42,431 nt of DNA, from positions 1 through 42,431 of the forward strand of contig NZ_SLUN01000045.1 in NCBI RefSeq assembly GCF_004340685.1. The letters are read 5' to 3'. Of the stretch, positions 6,021-15,777 are shown in pieces; within the stretch, counting starts at the first letter, position 1; each line of letters starts with the position of its first letter. The notes under the pieces were generated by a model. The model ran no database searches and was not told the DNA's origin. It worked only from the letters and a program-made list of their open reading frames with translations. This DNA is from Hydrogenispora ethanolica. Its GTDB lineage: Bacteria > Bacillota > UBA4882 > UBA8346. The translations under genes were made by a program, and so were the position numbers.

Positions 6021-8708
6021 ATGAGCCGAATCGACACCGTCTATGAAAAGCTGAAAGAGCTTAGTCAAGAAGCCGGCGTAACTACCAATGATCTGGCGGA
6101 TGCGCTCGGGCTCAGCCGGGCCAATGTCAGCAGCGACCTGAATCAACTGTGCGAAGACGGCAAAGCGGCCAAAGAAGGGGTCCGGCCAGTATTGTACCGC
6201 GCCGTGGCCAGCCGGGAAACCGCAACCGAAGCCGGGCCGACGGCGCTGGATCGCCTGGCGCTGAAGAATCCCAGTCTTTTTCCAGCGGTTGAACAAGCCA
6301 AAGCGGCGGTCCTCTATCCTCCCAAGGGGATGCCCATCTTGATCCTGGGCGAAACCGGCACCGGAAAGTCCATGTTCGCCGGGCTGATCCATCAATACGC
6401 CGTGGAGATGGGACGAATGGCCGAGAATTCGCCCTTCGTCGTCTTTAACTGCGCCGACTATGCCAACAATCCCCAACTGCTGCTCAGTCAATTATTCGGC
6501 GTCAAAAAAGGCGCCTATACCGGAGCCGATTCCGATAAGCCCGGCTTAGTCGAAAAAGCGGACGGCGGCATTCTCTTTCTGGATGAAGTCCACCGGCTCC
6601 CGCCGGAAGGGCAAGAGATGTTTTTTACCTTTATGGATACCGGCGCCTATCGGAAGCTCGGCGAAACCGATGCCGGGCGGACAGCCAAGGTTCTCATCAT
6701 CTGCGCCACCACTGAAAATCCGGACTCCGCCCTGCTGAAAACCTTCACCCGCAGAATTCCGATGATCATCCGGATGCCCAATCTAAGCGACAGGAACATG
6801 GAGGAACGATTTCACCTGATCAGCCAATTTCTGCGGGAGGAATCCTCCCGCCTCGGCAGGCCCATTTCAGTCTCGATCAATTCGATGAAATCTTTCCTGA
6901 GTTACCATTGTCCCCATAACGTCGGTCAATTGAAAACCGATATCCAGCTGGCCTGCGCCAAAGCCTATGCCGAGCTGGTATCCAATAAAAAGGAAACGAT
7001 TAAAATCAACAGCATCGATCTTCCCGCTTATATCCGGGAAGGTTTGTACCGGGAGACGGAACACCGCCAATTATGGAACAAGCTTATCGGGATCAATAAA
7101 AGGTATTGCATCTTTGACAGCAGCGAGGAGCAGATCCTCTTTGAGGAAGAAGAAGAGAACATCTATGACATGATCGATCTCCGGGTGCATGAGCTGAAAA
7201 GCAAGGGCATCAGCGATGCGCAGCTGGAACAGGAGATGGCGAAGGATATCGAGGAATACTTCTCCAGCTATCTGCGGAGCGTCAATTCCAATCCCAGTTT
7301 CGCTAATCTTGAAAGCATCGTCAGTCCCGAGATTATTCGCGTGGTCGAAGAGATCATCCGCTTTAGTGAGGAAAAGCTGTCAAAGACCTTTAGCCAAAAA
7401 GTCCCTTACGGCATGGCGGTCCACATCGCCAACTCCATCGAGCGCATCAAGCGGCACAAGCGAATCGTCCATCCCCAATTGAACAGGATCCGGACCGAAT
7501 TCCCCGAGGAATTCTCCACTGCAGTGGATTGCCTGAAAATCATCAACCGCGTGCTGGATATCACCATGCCGATCGACGAAGCCGGATTCCTGGCGATGTT
7601 CTTTGTCTATCATGAAGGCAGCGTCCGAGAGCCGCGGCGTCGGGTCAAGGTCATTATTATCGCCCATGGCGCCTCCACCGCGACTTCGATGGCGGAAACC
7701 GCCAACAGCCTGCTGGGAGTGGACTATGCCTTTGGCATGAATCTGCCGCTGGATGAGCAGCCGCAACAAGTCATCTCCAGATTAAAAAATCATCTGAAAG
7801 AATCCGCGCTCCCATTGGATATCCTGTTCCTGGTCGACATGGGGTCTTTGACCAATGTCGGCGAAGAAATCGAAAGAGAGTTCGGCATCCGGACCAAGAC
7901 TATCCCTCTGGTCAGCACCTTGCACGGGATCGAGGCCACCCGTAAGGCGATGATGGGATATTCCCTGGACGAAATATACCAAGACACCTTGCAGGTCAAT
8001 GACCTTTTAAATCCGGACCATTCATTGGCGCTCCAGGCAATGGAATCGGCCAGCCCCGAGACCATGGCCATCGTCACCCTCTGTACTACGGGTGAAGGCG
8101 GAGCCGGACTCCTCAAAAGCATCCTGGAAAAACATTTGCGATTGGGCGATTATCCTATGGAAGTGCTTCCCCTCAGCCTCGCCGGGAATGAGGGCATCGG
8201 CGCCAAGCTTGAGAATCTGCAGAAACGGTACCGGATCATCTGTCTGGTCGGCTCGTTTCAGGTCGCCAGCGACCTGCCCCAATTCGGCATCGCTGCGGTG
8301 CTAAATCAAAGCGCGCTGCCGGACATTCAAAAGCTGGTCGATATCGAAACGACTTACCGGACCATCGGCGATACCCTGGAAAACCATCTCAAGCACGTCA
8401 ATGGCCGGTACGCCATGAAAGGAATCAAGCAGTTCATCGACAGCATCGAGAACCGTCTGCGCGTCAAGATCGACACCAGCGTACTGATCGGCATCGCCAT
8501 CCACATCGGCTGCATGATCGATCGCTTGAAAGGCGGCGGAAAGATCGACCATTTCGAGGGGAAAGCGCGCTTTATCGAGGAAAACTGCGAGCTTTACCAA
8601 GTGATCAAGGGGAACTGCGAGATGCTAAATCAAAAATTTCAGATTCACATCTCCGATGACGAGGTCTGCAACCTGATGATCTTCTTTAACCCTAAAAATT
8701 ATTCATGA
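6021..8708 (+). CDS. LevR-family sigma-54-dependent PTS-regulated activator
   Basis: This 895-residue activator drives sigma-54 promoters in response to PTS phosphorylation. It has an N-terminal winged helix-turn-helix (about 5-60) and an AAA+ domain with Walker A GETGTGKS (110-117), the sigma-54-contact loop GAYTGA (164-169) and Walker B GGILFLDEV (182-190). The first PRD (about 430-530) has histidines in AVHIANS and KRIVHPQ. An EIIA-mannose-like domain has His549 in IIIAHGAS, an EIIB-like domain has Cys688 in VTLCTTGEG, and a second PRD (about 780-890) has His828 in AIHIGCM. The start at 6021 has GGAGGG 7 nt upstream; the open frame extends to a TTG at 5967 but that lacks proper spacing. 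It is divergent from the GH1-esterase unit, and its targets are very likely the two -24/-12 promoters here. GAYTGA instead of GAFTGA is a tolerated variant. Confidence 0.93.
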   Translation: MSRIDTVYEKLKELSQEAGVTTNDLADALGLSRANVSSDLNQLCEDGKAAKEGVRPVLYRAVASRETATEAGPTALDRLALKNPSLFPAVEQAKAAVLYPPKGMPILILGETGTGKSMFAGLIHQYAVEMGRMAENSPFVVFNCADYANNPQLLLSQLFGVKKGAYTGADSDKPGLVEKADGGILFLDEVHRLPPEGQEMFFTFMDTGAYRKLGETDAGRTAKVLIICATTENPDSALLKTFTRRIPMIIRMPNLSDRNMEERFHLISQFLREESSRLGRPISVSINSMKSFLSYHCPHNVGQLKTDIQLACAKAYAELVSNKKETIKINSIDLPAYIREGLYRETEHRQLWNKLIGINKRYCIFDSSEEQILFEEEEENIYDMIDLRVHELKSKGISDAQLEQEMAKDIEEYFSSYLRSVNSNPSFANLESIVSPEIIRVVEEIIRFSEEKLSKTFSQKVPYGMAVHIANSIERIKRHKRIVHPQLNRIRTEFPEEFSTAVDCLKIINRVLDITMPIDEAGFLAMFFVYHEGSVREPRRRVKVIIIAHGASTATSMAETANSLLGVDYAFGMNLPLDEQPQQVISRLKNHLKESALPLDILFLVDMGSLTNVGEEIEREFGIRTKTIPLVSTLHGIEATRKAMMGYSLDEIYQDTLQVNDLLNPDHSLALQAMESASPETMAIVTLCTTGEGGAGLLKSILEKHLRLGDYPMEVLPLSLAGNEGIGAKLENLQKRYRIICLVGSFQVASDLPQFGIAAVLNQSALPDIQKLVDIETTYRTIGDTLENHLKHVNGRYAMKGIKQFIDSIENRLRVKIDTSVLIGIAIHIGCMIDRLKGGGKIDHFEGKARFIEENCELYQVIKGNCEMLNQKFQIHISDDEVCNLMIFFNPKNYS

Positions 8709-8726
8709 CATTCGAGGCTCAACCGT

Positions 8727-9851
8727 TCACCCCAGGTTCACTCCAATAAGGCGGCCGATCCCGAAAGTGATCGCCGCGGTGGCCAGCCCGAACAGTACCT
8801 GCCGCAATCCGGAGAGCAGCGGATGCTTGCCGGTCATCACGGTGATGAAGGCGCCCAGCGCGAAGAGTCCCGCGGCGCTGCAGACGGCACTGACCAGAAT
8901 CCCGGCCACGCCCGTGAAGAAGAGATAAGGAAGCACCGGAATGATCGCCCCGACCGCGAAGAGCAGAAAGGAAGTGATCGCCGCTTCCCAGGCCGAACCG
9001 CCCAGCTCCGCCGGGTCGATTGCTAACTCCTCCCGGGCCAGCGTGTCCAGGGCGGTGGCGGGATCGGAGACCAGCCTGCCCGCCAATTGCCGGGCGGTCG
9101 CCTCTTCGATCCCCTTGGCTTGATAGATCAGGGTCAGCTCCTCGACTTCTTCTTCGGGAACCTCCTCAAGCTCCCGTTCCTCGATCTCCAATTGATGCTG
9201 GTACAGCTCACGCGAGCTCTGCACCGAAAGCCACTCGCCCAGGGCCATCGAGAGCGCGCCGGCCAGCATGCCCGCCACGCCGGTAATGAGAATGCTGCGG
9301 CCCGGCACGCCGGCGCCGGCCACCCCCATCACCAGGTTGAAGACGGAAAGCAACCCGTCGTTGGCCCCCAGCACCGCCGCGCGGAGCGCATTGCCGCCGG
9401 TGGCGCGGTGGCGTCCCTCGAAGCGGGCCAGCTCGCTCCCTTGCATGCCTTGGGTGGTCCGGGCCAGCTGGCCGAAGATCCGGGCGTGGGAACGTTCCTC
9501 GGCCGGCATGTTCGCGGCTTCGGCGTCGGCCTGTCCGTTGTAGCCGCCAGCCGCGGTCCGCTCCAGCGAGGCGATGGCCGGCAGGACAAAGGCCGGACCC
9601 ATCCGGCCGGCCAGCCAGCCGAAGACCCGGGTGCGCCAGCCCGCCTTGAATCCGGGGACTTCCCGCCCGGCGGCGCGGAGCTTCCCCTCCCAAAAGGCGG
9701 CGTGCTTCTGCTCGGTCGCCACCAGCCGCCGGTAGATGTCGGCCAGGTCGGGATTGGGCTCGGCGGCGGCCAGCCGCTCATACAGCGCGATCGCCTCCCG
9801 TTCCGCCTGCAAGTTTTCCCGGTAGCGCCGGACTTCCGTATCGGATACCAT
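8727..9851 (-). CDS. VIT1/CCC1-family membrane protein with N-terminal ferritin-like domain
   Basis: This 374-residue protein joins a ferritin-like helical domain (about 1-145) to a VIT1/CCC1 iron/manganese transporter domain (about 150-374). The first part has carboxylate/histidine pairs typical of di-iron proteins (EREAIALYERL, TEQKHAAFW, EERSHARIFG). The membrane part starts with the family motif AVLGANDGLLSVFNLVMGV, has the SMALGEWLSVQS segment and the acidic cytoplasmic insert (EIEERELEEVPEEEVEEL), and ends with three hydrophobic helices. The family moves Fe2+ or Mn2+ out of the cytoplasm, and the ferritin-like part is thought to sense or oxidise iron. The gene is convergent with the activator gene, 18 bp apart, with no obvious terminator between them. 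GAGGAGC precedes the ATG. Confidence 0.88.
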   Translation of the reverse strand: MVSDTEVRRYRENLQAEREAIALYERLAAAEPNPDLADIYRRLVATEQKHAAFWEGKLRAAGREVPGFKAGWRTRVFGWLAGRMGPAFVLPAIASLERTAAGGYNGQADAEAANMPAEERSHARIFGQLARTTQGMQGSELARFEGRHRATGGNALRAAVLGANDGLLSVFNLVMGVAGAGVPGRSILITGVAGMLAGALSMALGEWLSVQSSRELYQHQLEIEERELEEVPEEEVEELTLIYQAKGIEEATARQLAGRLVSDPATALDTLAREELAIDPAELGGSAWEAAITSFLLFAVGAIIPVLPYLFFTGVAGILVSAVCSAAGLFALGAFITVMTGKHPLLSGLRQVLFGLATAAITFGIGRLIGVNLG

Positions 9852-10009
9852 GGCAGTCGCTCCTCAAAATAAAATTTCTGATTTCGAAATGATCTTACAA
9901 TATTTTGCGGATCTTCACAACGAAAAGCCCGAACGAAATCAATAAGCGATCCGCCGCGCGGCAGTGAACGGGGATGAAGCGCCGCCCCCGGCACGGAACC
10001 GCGACGGCA

Positions 10010-10038
10010 AAGACACCGGCCAAACGCGCCGGTGTCTT
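10010..10038 (-). terminator. probable terminator of the MacAB-type operon
   Basis: GACACCGGC and GCCGGTGTC form a 9-bp stem about 50 bp after the permease stop. The T-run behind it on the minus strand is short (CTTTGCC), so termination may be partial. It lies between this operon and the VIT gene, both on the minus strand. Confidence 0.6.
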
Positions 10039-10086
10039 CGAAGTGCCCATGGATTGCCATTCCTGTTTCAAAAGGAGGGCCCCGGA

Positions 10087-11259
10087 TCAGTCGTGCCGGA
10101 GCGCCTCAATCGGATTCAACCCGCTCGCCTTGTAGGCGGGATACACGCCGAAAAACAATCCGACCAGCACCGAGAAGGTGAAGGCCACCAGGACCGCGCT
10201 GAGCGAGATCGTGATCGCCCAACCGATGATCTTCCCGACCAATAGAGCCAGGGCGCCGCCGGTGACGATGCCGATGATCCCGCCGACCAGGCTCAACGTG
10301 ACCGCCTCGATCAGGAAGAGCACCAGAATCTGCTCGGGCTGGGCGCCGATGGCCTTGCGGATCCCGATCTCGCGGATCCGTTCGGTCACCGAAACCAGCA
10401 TGATATTCATGATGCCGATCCCCCCGACCACCAGGGAGACGGCGGCGATCCCCGCCAGCAGCATGGTCATGATCTGCGTCATATCCTGGGCGGTTGCCAG
10501 AATCTCGGCCATATTGTTGATGGAGAAATCGTCCTCGTCGTCGAACTCCTCCAGCAAAGCCTTTTTGATCTGCTCCGAGACGATGGGAATATCGTCGGCG
10601 CTGCGCACCTGGATGCTGATCTCGCTCAGATTGCGGTTGCCGAAGATCCGCTCCTGGGCGGTGGTCAGCGGGATAAGCATTGCATTGTCGGCATTGCCGA
10701 AGCCGCTTTGGCCCTTGGAGGTCAGGACGCCTACCACTTGCAAGCGGACCCCGGCGACTTTCAGCTCCTCGCCGATGGGATTGGCCCCCGGGAACAACTG
10801 TTCCGCGAGATAGGAGCCGATCACCGCCACCCGGGCCGCGCCGGAAACGTCCTCCTCATTCAGGAAGCGGCCGTAAGCGACCTGGTAATTGCGGACCCGG
10901 GCATAGGCGGGCGTGACGCCGCTGATCGAAGTCTGCAGGCTGTTACCTCCGGCCTCGGCCAGTTTCGAGCCCCGGGCCGCCGGCGCCAGCTCCTCGATAT
11001 AGTCGGACGATTCCCGGACCAGGGGCACGATGCTGTTGGTAATCTCGGAGGAGCTGTCCCGCCCCGACGTCACAATGAGCAGATTGGAACCGATCGCCGC
11101 GATCCGGTCGGTGATCTGCCGCTTGGCCCCTTCACCCAGGGAAACCATAGCGATGACCGCGCCGACCCCGATGATGATCCCCAGCATGGTCAGGAAGGAA
11201 CGCGCCCTGTTGTTGAGCAGGTTCTTCATGGCCATCATCATATTTTCGCCGATCTTCAC
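10087..11259 (-). CDS. MacB-type ABC transporter permease
   Basis: This 390-residue permease belongs to the MacB/FtsX family. One membrane helix near the N-terminus ([20 protein letters not shown]) is followed by a large extracytoplasmic MacB core domain (about 50-260) and three C-terminal helices, including the segment [20 protein letters not shown]. Such systems export peptides, antibiotics or lipoproteins by mechanotransmission rather than by a transport channel. The start is a GTG whose GTGA overlaps the stop codon of the ATPase gene, so the two are translationally coupled. It is the last gene of the order adaptor, ATPase, permease. The cargo cannot be told from sequence. Confidence 0.93.
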   Translation of the reverse strand: MKIGENMMMAMKNLLNNRARSFLTMLGIIIGVGAVIAMVSLGEGAKRQITDRIAAIGSNLLIVTSGRDSSSEITNSIVPLVRESSDYIEELAPAARGSKLAEAGGNSLQTSISGVTPAYARVRNYQVAYGRFLNEEDVSGAARVAVIGSYLAEQLFPGANPIGEELKVAGVRLQVVGVLTSKGQSGFGNADNAMLIPLTTAQERIFGNRNLSEISIQVRSADDIPIVSEQIKKALLEEFDDEDDFSINNMAEILATAQDMTQIMTMLLAGIAAVSLVVGGIGIMNIMLVSVTERIREIGIRKAIGAQPEQILVLFLIEAVTLSLVGGIIGIVTGGALALLVGKIIGWAITISLSAVLVAFTFSVLVGLFFGVYPAYKASGLNPIEALRHD

Positions 11260-11966
11260 GCGGAAGCCACCTCCTTCTCCGCCCGTTTGGGCCGGATCAC
11301 CTCGTCGGCGACCACCTGGCCGTCGCGAAAACGGATGACTCTTTGAGTGTACTCGGCGATGTCGGGCTCATGCGTCACCAGAACCACGGTGATCCCGCTC
11401 CGGTGCAGCTCCTGGAAGAGCGCCATCACCTCGACGCTGGAATGCGAGTCCAGATTGCCGGTGGGCTCGTCGGCCAGGATCAGGCGCGGGTTATTCACCA
11501 ACGCCCGGGCGATCGCCACCCGCTGCTGCTGGCCGCCGGAGAGCTCCTTGGGCCGGTGCCGCACCCGGTGGGCCAGGTCCACCCGGTCCAGGGCCTGCTG
11601 CGCCATTTCCGCCCGCCGCTGCGCCGGAACCCCGGCATACACCAGCGGCAATTCCACGTTTTGCAACGCGGTCAGCTTCGGCAGCAGATTAAAGGATTGG
11701 AAGACGAAGCCGAGCTCTCGGTTGCGAATCGTCGCCAATTCCCGCTGGGTCCGTTCGGCCACCTCCTGTCCGTTCAACCGGTAGGAGCCCGACGTGGGCT
11801 GGTCGAGGCAGCCCAAGACATTCATAAAGGTCGATTTGCCCGACCCCGACGGTCCCATGATCGCGACCATCTCCCCTCTGGCGATGGTCAGCGAGACGTC
11901 GTTCAGGGCCTTGACTTCGATATCGCCGTCATGATAGATTTTTTTGATATGATTCAGCTCCAGCAT
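11256..11966 (-). CDS. MacB-type ABC transporter ATP-binding protein
   Basis: This 236-residue ATPase belongs to the LolD/MacB class that powers FtsX-type permeases. The Walker A is GPSGSGKST (about 38-46), the Q-loop is in [21 protein letters not shown], the signature is [15 protein letters not shown], the Walker B is [13 protein letters not shown] and the switch histidine is in [10 protein letters not shown]. The N-terminus [20 protein letters not shown] is typical of the class. It lies 3 bp after the adaptor gene and overlaps the permease gene by 4 bp, a tight three-gene operon on the minus strand. No regulator gene is adjacent. Confidence 0.95.
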   Translation of the reverse strand: MLELNHIKKIYHDGDIEVKALNDVSLTIARGEMVAIMGPSGSGKSTFMNVLGCLDQPTSGSYRLNGQEVAERTQRELATIRNRELGFVFQSFNLLPKLTALQNVELPLVYAGVPAQRRAEMAQQALDRVDLAHRVRHRPKELSGGQQQRVAIARALVNNPRLILADEPTGNLDSHSSVEVMALFQELHRSGITVVLVTHEPDIAEYTQRVIRFRDGQVVADEVIRPKRAEKEVASA

Positions 11967-11969
11967 GAT

Positions 11970-13127
11970 CTATCGCCCCCCGAACGGCCCCATGCCGCGC
12001 TTGCCCGTTCCCGCCCCGGGATTGGCCGCCAGCACGGTCGGTTTCGGCACCGCCACGACGTCGCCCGCCTTGAGGCCCGATTTGACCTCCCAATACTTGC
12101 CGCTCTTCAGGCCCAATTCCACGGCGACCTGGACCACCCGGCCCTGCCGCCGCACCTTCACCAGATCCCGGCCGTTCTGGCGGGTCACTCCCGCCGCCGG
12201 CACCGCCAGCGCGTCCGGCAGCTCATGGGCCAGGACCGTCACATCCGCCATCATCCCCGGCATCAGGCCCCGGGTCGCGCCGTCCAGTCGGATCCGCACC
12301 GGGAAATCAATGATATCGCTGGCCGCCTGGCCTCCGGCGACGTTGCCGGCCTCCCGCCCCTGGGTGCTGATCTCCGTGACTACCCCGGGGTTTTGGCTCT
12401 GGCCGTCATCCTTCCCGGTCACCAGGGCGTTCTGTCCGGTCTTCACCGCGCTGATGTCGTTCTGATCGACCTGCGCCTCCACGATCAAGCCCTCCGGCTT
12501 CATCACCGTCGCCAATAACGTCTGCGGATCGATCTTGTCGCCCTTCTGCGCCTGAATCCAGGCTACTTTGCCGCTGAAGGGAGCGCGGATGAACAACCGC
12601 TCATTGTCAGCCATGTAATAACCGTCATTCCTGGCATTCAGGGCGTCCAGCCGTTCCTGGGCCTGTTTGACCTGCTCCCGGTAGATGGCGGCCTGTTGGT
12701 AATAGTTCTCCAGCTGCAGCGCATTCTTTTCCGACAGTTGGTTCAAATAGAGCTCGGTGGCAGCCTGTCCGGCCGTCTGAGTCAGATTCACTTTGGCCTG
12801 GTTCAGGGTAGACTTGGCGTCCAGCCACTGCGACTTCAGGGTGGCCGAGTCGATCGTCACGATGATATCGCCCTGTTTCACCATGTCGCCGGCTTTGACG
12901 TGCACTTTTTCCACCGCGCCGTCGTAATCGGCATAGAGATCCTTCTTATCAAGCGCCAGAACCTTGCCGGTGGCGTCGATCCGTTCGCTGAGATCCATCC
13001 GTTTTACGGTGTGGAAATCGTATTGCTTGGCCAGATCTTGGAGGCCGTTCGATTTCGGGAGGAAGAAATAGAGCGCCAGGGCGATGACGGCAATTCCTCC
13101 GATAATCCAGGCTAATCTCTTCTTCAT
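11970..13127 (-). CDS. membrane-fusion (HlyD/MacA-type) periplasmic adaptor
   Basis: This 385-residue adaptor is the first gene of the efflux operon. One N-terminal membrane anchor (LAWIIGGIAVIALALYFFL) is followed by a biotinyl-lipoyl half-motif (YDGAVEKVHVKAGDMVKQGD), a coiled-coil hairpin (about 95-165, KSQWLDAKSTLNQAKV onward), the second lipoyl half (APFSGKVAWIQAQKGDKI) and beta-barrel domains toward the C-terminus, which ends in a Gly-rich tail. In monoderm bacteria such adaptors link the ABC permease to the outside face of the membrane. ATG 3 nt downstream of an in-frame TTG was taken as start, with GAGGA upstream. No outer-membrane channel gene is present, as expected for a Bacillota host. 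Confidence 0.9.
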   Translation of the reverse strand: MKKRLAWIIGGIAVIALALYFFLPKSNGLQDLAKQYDFHTVKRMDLSERIDATGKVLALDKKDLYADYDGAVEKVHVKAGDMVKQGDIIVTIDSATLKSQWLDAKSTLNQAKVNLTQTAGQAATELYLNQLSEKNALQLENYYQQAAIYREQVKQAQERLDALNARNDGYYMADNERLFIRAPFSGKVAWIQAQKGDKIDPQTLLATVMKPEGLIVEAQVDQNDISAVKTGQNALVTGKDDGQSQNPGVVTEISTQGREAGNVAGGQAASDIIDFPVRIRLDGATRGLMPGMMADVTVLAHELPDALAVPAAGVTRQNGRDLVKVRRQGRVVQVAVELGLKSGKYWEVKSGLKAGDVVAVPKPTVLAANPGAGTGKRGMGPFGGR

Positions 13128-13523
13128 CAAGGACTATTCCTCATTTCAGCGTTGAATTTTTCGATTGTTTTTGAATTGGTTTTTCCGGGCCAAACGATTG
13201 GTGAAGCACACCTCTATTTCATCGAATTTCGACGCTGAAAAGTTCCGCGGCGGCGGTATGATTTCACCGGTAAATCCCGCAACGGCTTCCAGATCTGGCA
13301 ACTTCATTCTAAAGCAAAAGTCGCCCCGTTAAAGCTGGAACGACCGGGTCCAAGCCTCCTTCCCCCTGCGCCGCAGTTTTTTGATTGTCATCCCCCGCAG
13401 GATTGAGTTATAATAAGCCAGACAAGCGTGAACGTTTCATCCTCCCAATATTCGCACGACGCTACGCGCTGAATCGCACCTTTGCCGAGAGCGGCCCCGG
13501 TGTAAGCCAAGGAGAATGACAAT
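13128..13523. other. intergenic region between the efflux operon and the MFS gene
   Basis: These 396 bp separate divergent genes. A good sigma-70-type promoter for the MFS gene lies at 13385-13414. AAAGCTGGAACGACC near 13333 and an AT-rich stretch near 13145-13185 may include the promoter of the efflux operon, but no convincing -35/-10 pair was found on the minus strand. No gene is seen. Confidence 0.5.
13385..13414 (+). promoter_or_regulatory. sigma-A-type promoter for the MFS gene
   Basis: TTGTCA (13385-13390) and TATAAT (13409-13414) are 18 bp apart. It would give a leader of about 100 nt before the MFS start at 13524. Confidence 0.65.
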
Positions 13524-14693
13524 ATGCAGCAACCCGATACCGCCCGGCTTTGGAGCAAAGACTTCCTGCGCGTAGCCGTACTGAACTCGCTGATCTTTCT
13601 GGCGTTCCAGATGCTTTTGCCGACCATCCCGCTGTACGTCAAGCGGTTGGGCGGCAGCGACGGCGAGGCCGGCCTGGTCATGGGGGTCTTTGCCATCTCC
13701 GCCGTGCTCATCCGGCCTTTGATCGGACAAACGATGGACCGTTACGGACGCAAAGGCATTTTCCTGGCGGGCCTGCTGCTGTTCGGAGCGTCGATCCTCG
13801 CCAATACCCTGGCGTCCTCCCTGATATTGCTGCTAATGGTGCGGTTGCTCTATGGTTTCGGCTGGGGCAGTTGCCAGACCGCCGCGACGACAGTGGCCTC
13901 CGATCTCATCCCCAAGACCCGCTTCGGTGAGGGAATCGGCTATTTCAGCCTGACCGGCACCGTCACCATGGCGCTCGGTCCGGCCCTGGGGATGTTCCTG
14001 GTAAACCGGCTCGGTTTCGGGCCGATGTTCCTCAGCGCCGCCCTCCTGGCCGGCGTAGCAGCCTGGCTGGCGCTCACCATCGCCTATCCCCGCTGCCCGG
14101 CGGTTCCGGAGCGACTCTCCCTGGTGGAGCGGACCGCCATCCCGGCCACCGCGGTCGGCTTCTTCGTGGCCATGACGTACTGCGCGGTCATCACTTTCCT
14201 GGGGCTTTACGCCACTGACCTCGGAATCGGCAATGTCGGACCGTTCTTCACCGCCTATGTCGTCGCCCTGCTGGTGACCCGGCCGTTTATCGGCCGAATC
14301 GCCGATCGTTACGGTTTTGCCGTGATCCTCGTTCCGGGACTCCTTCTCACCGGCGCGGCCATGCTCCTGCTCTACCTGGCCCGGGACCTCGGTGCGTTCC
14401 TCTGGGCGGGCCTGCTCTTCGGCCTCGGTTATGGCAGCGTCAATCCGGGGCTGACCGCCATGGCGGTCAAGGACGCCCCTTCCGAGCGGCGCGGTGCGGC
14501 CAACAGCACCTTTTTCACAGGCTTCGATCTCGGGGTGGGCCTCGGCTCCATTCTCTGGGGGGCAGTGGCCCAGATCGCCGGTTACCGGATGATGTATCTC
14601 TGGACCATCGTCCCGATCTGCCTGGCTTTGTTCTGCCTGCTCGCCCTCGGCCGCAAAGAAAGCCTCCGTCCGGCATTGGAACGGGCGGAATGA
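13524..14693 (+). CDS. MFS transporter
   Basis: This 389-residue protein has twelve predicted hydrophobic segments and is a major facilitator superfamily member, likely a drug or small-molecule exporter. The loop 2-3 signature is RPLIGQTMDRYGRKG (near residues 68-82), and its counterpart between helices 8 and 9 is RPFIGRIADRYG. The TM4-TM5 region has RLLYGFGWGS and LTGTVTMALGPALG, the latter resembling the exporter motif C. AAGGAG lies 8-9 nt before the ATG. The gene is monocistronic or read with the following EamA gene (154 bp gap). Substrate cannot be deduced. Confidence 0.9.
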   Translation: MQQPDTARLWSKDFLRVAVLNSLIFLAFQMLLPTIPLYVKRLGGSDGEAGLVMGVFAISAVLIRPLIGQTMDRYGRKGIFLAGLLLFGASILANTLASSLILLLMVRLLYGFGWGSCQTAATTVASDLIPKTRFGEGIGYFSLTGTVTMALGPALGMFLVNRLGFGPMFLSAALLAGVAAWLALTIAYPRCPAVPERLSLVERTAIPATAVGFFVAMTYCAVITFLGLYATDLGIGNVGPFFTAYVVALLVTRPFIGRIADRYGFAVILVPGLLLTGAAMLLLYLARDLGAFLWAGLLFGLGYGSVNPGLTAMAVKDAPSERRGAANSTFFTGFDLGVGLGSILWGAVAQIAGYRMMYLWTIVPICLALFCLLALGRKESLRPALERAE

Positions 14694-14847
14694 GCGGGAA
14701 GCGCCGCAAACCGTCCCAACTGAACTGGTACCCTCCAAACTCTCTCCCACCGGTACTGCACTTTTGGCCGGATCTCTGCTTTAATTAGATAAGTTGAATG
14801 GAATATTCCCCTTCATTGCGAAGGACGGAAAAAGCGGAGGAAGAACC

Positions 14848-15777
14848 ATGTTCCGGTTCGATGGTGGCGGCGGAGAGTGCTACGCGGTGGCGGCGGCCCT
14901 GTTATGGGGGCTGAATTACGTCGTTGTCAAGCTGGTCCTGGCGGGCGTTTCGGAGGGGCAGTTTCTGTTGCTGCGCTTTACGCTGAGCCTGGCGGCGCTG
15001 GTGATCTGGTTGCGCTGGACCGGAGAAGACCTGCGTTTCCGGAAGGAACACGGCACGGCCATTCTGATCCTCGGCCTCCTCGGCGTGGGTTGCTATAACA
15101 TTCTCTGGACGTACGGCATTCATCGCACCACCGCCGCCAATGCCGCCTTGCTCATCTCGACCTCGCCCATCTTCACCGGCTTGTACTCCGCCATCCGGGG
15201 CGAGGAGCGGCTGACCTCGCTGAATTGGGCTGGAATCCTGGCCGCCTTCGGCGGCATCTTCCTGATCATCCATGGCGGCGCTTCCGGCGGAGGGCTCCAA
15301 ATGAACGCCGCTTATCTGTGGGGCGACTTGCTGGTTCTGGCCGGAGCGTTGCTGTTCTCACTCTATGGGATCCTCGCCAAACCCCTGCTCAACCACTATT
15401 CTCCGGTGAAACTGACTACCTTGGCCATGGGCTTCAGCCTCATCTTGCTGATCCCGTTCAGCCTGTACCAGAGTCCGATTCCAACCTGGTCGGCCTTAAG
15501 CCTCCGCGGCGGCCTCGCCATGGCCTATATCGTGCTCTGCGGGACCGTGGCGGCGTTCTCCTTTTGGTATCACGGGATTCAAAAATCCAATCCGATCCGC
15601 ACCATCATCTTTCATTACCTGGTTCCGGTCACCAGCATGCTGCTGAGCCCGCTGCTTTTGGGGGAGCGTCCGGGACGCCACCTTTGCGGCGGGGCGGCCT
15701 TGGTCCTGGCGGGTCTACTCGCCTCGGGCCGGCGGAAGCGGGCGTTGGCCGCCCCGCCGGCCGACCGCTCAGCCTGA
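14848..15777 (+). CDS. EamA/DMT-family transporter
   Basis: This 309-residue membrane protein has ten predicted helices in two EamA repeats (about 10-140 and 155-290), the drug/metabolite transporter architecture that typically exports amino acids or metabolites. The first repeat has ALLWGLNYVVVKLVL and the second ALLFSLYGILAKPLL, with the conserved W-G-N start of the first repeat intact. The start at 14848 has GGAGG nearby; an upstream in-frame start at 14794 would add 18 hydrophilic residues without a ribosome-binding site. Its last 9 bp overlap the end of the convergent MocR gene. MocR regulators are often found beside EamA transporters, so a functional link is plausible. Confidence 0.9.
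   Translation: MFRFDGGGGECYAVAAALLWGLNYVVVKLVLAGVSEGQFLLLRFTLSLAALVIWLRWTGEDLRFRKEHGTAILILGLLGVGCYNILWTYGIHRTTAANAALLISTSPIFTGLYSAIRGEERLTSLNWAGILAAFGGIFLIIHGGASGGGLQMNAAYLWGDLLVLAGALLFSLYGILAKPLLNHYSPVKLTTLAMGFSLILLIPFSLYQSPIPTWSALSLRGGLAMAYIVLCGTVAAFSFWYHGIQKSNPIRTIIFHYLVPVTSMLLSPLLLGERPGRHLCGGAALVLAGLLASGRRKRALAAPPADRSA

Noticed and set aside
9087-9872. 261-codon plus-strand frame
   Set aside because: Antisense shadow of the ferritin-like/VIT gene.
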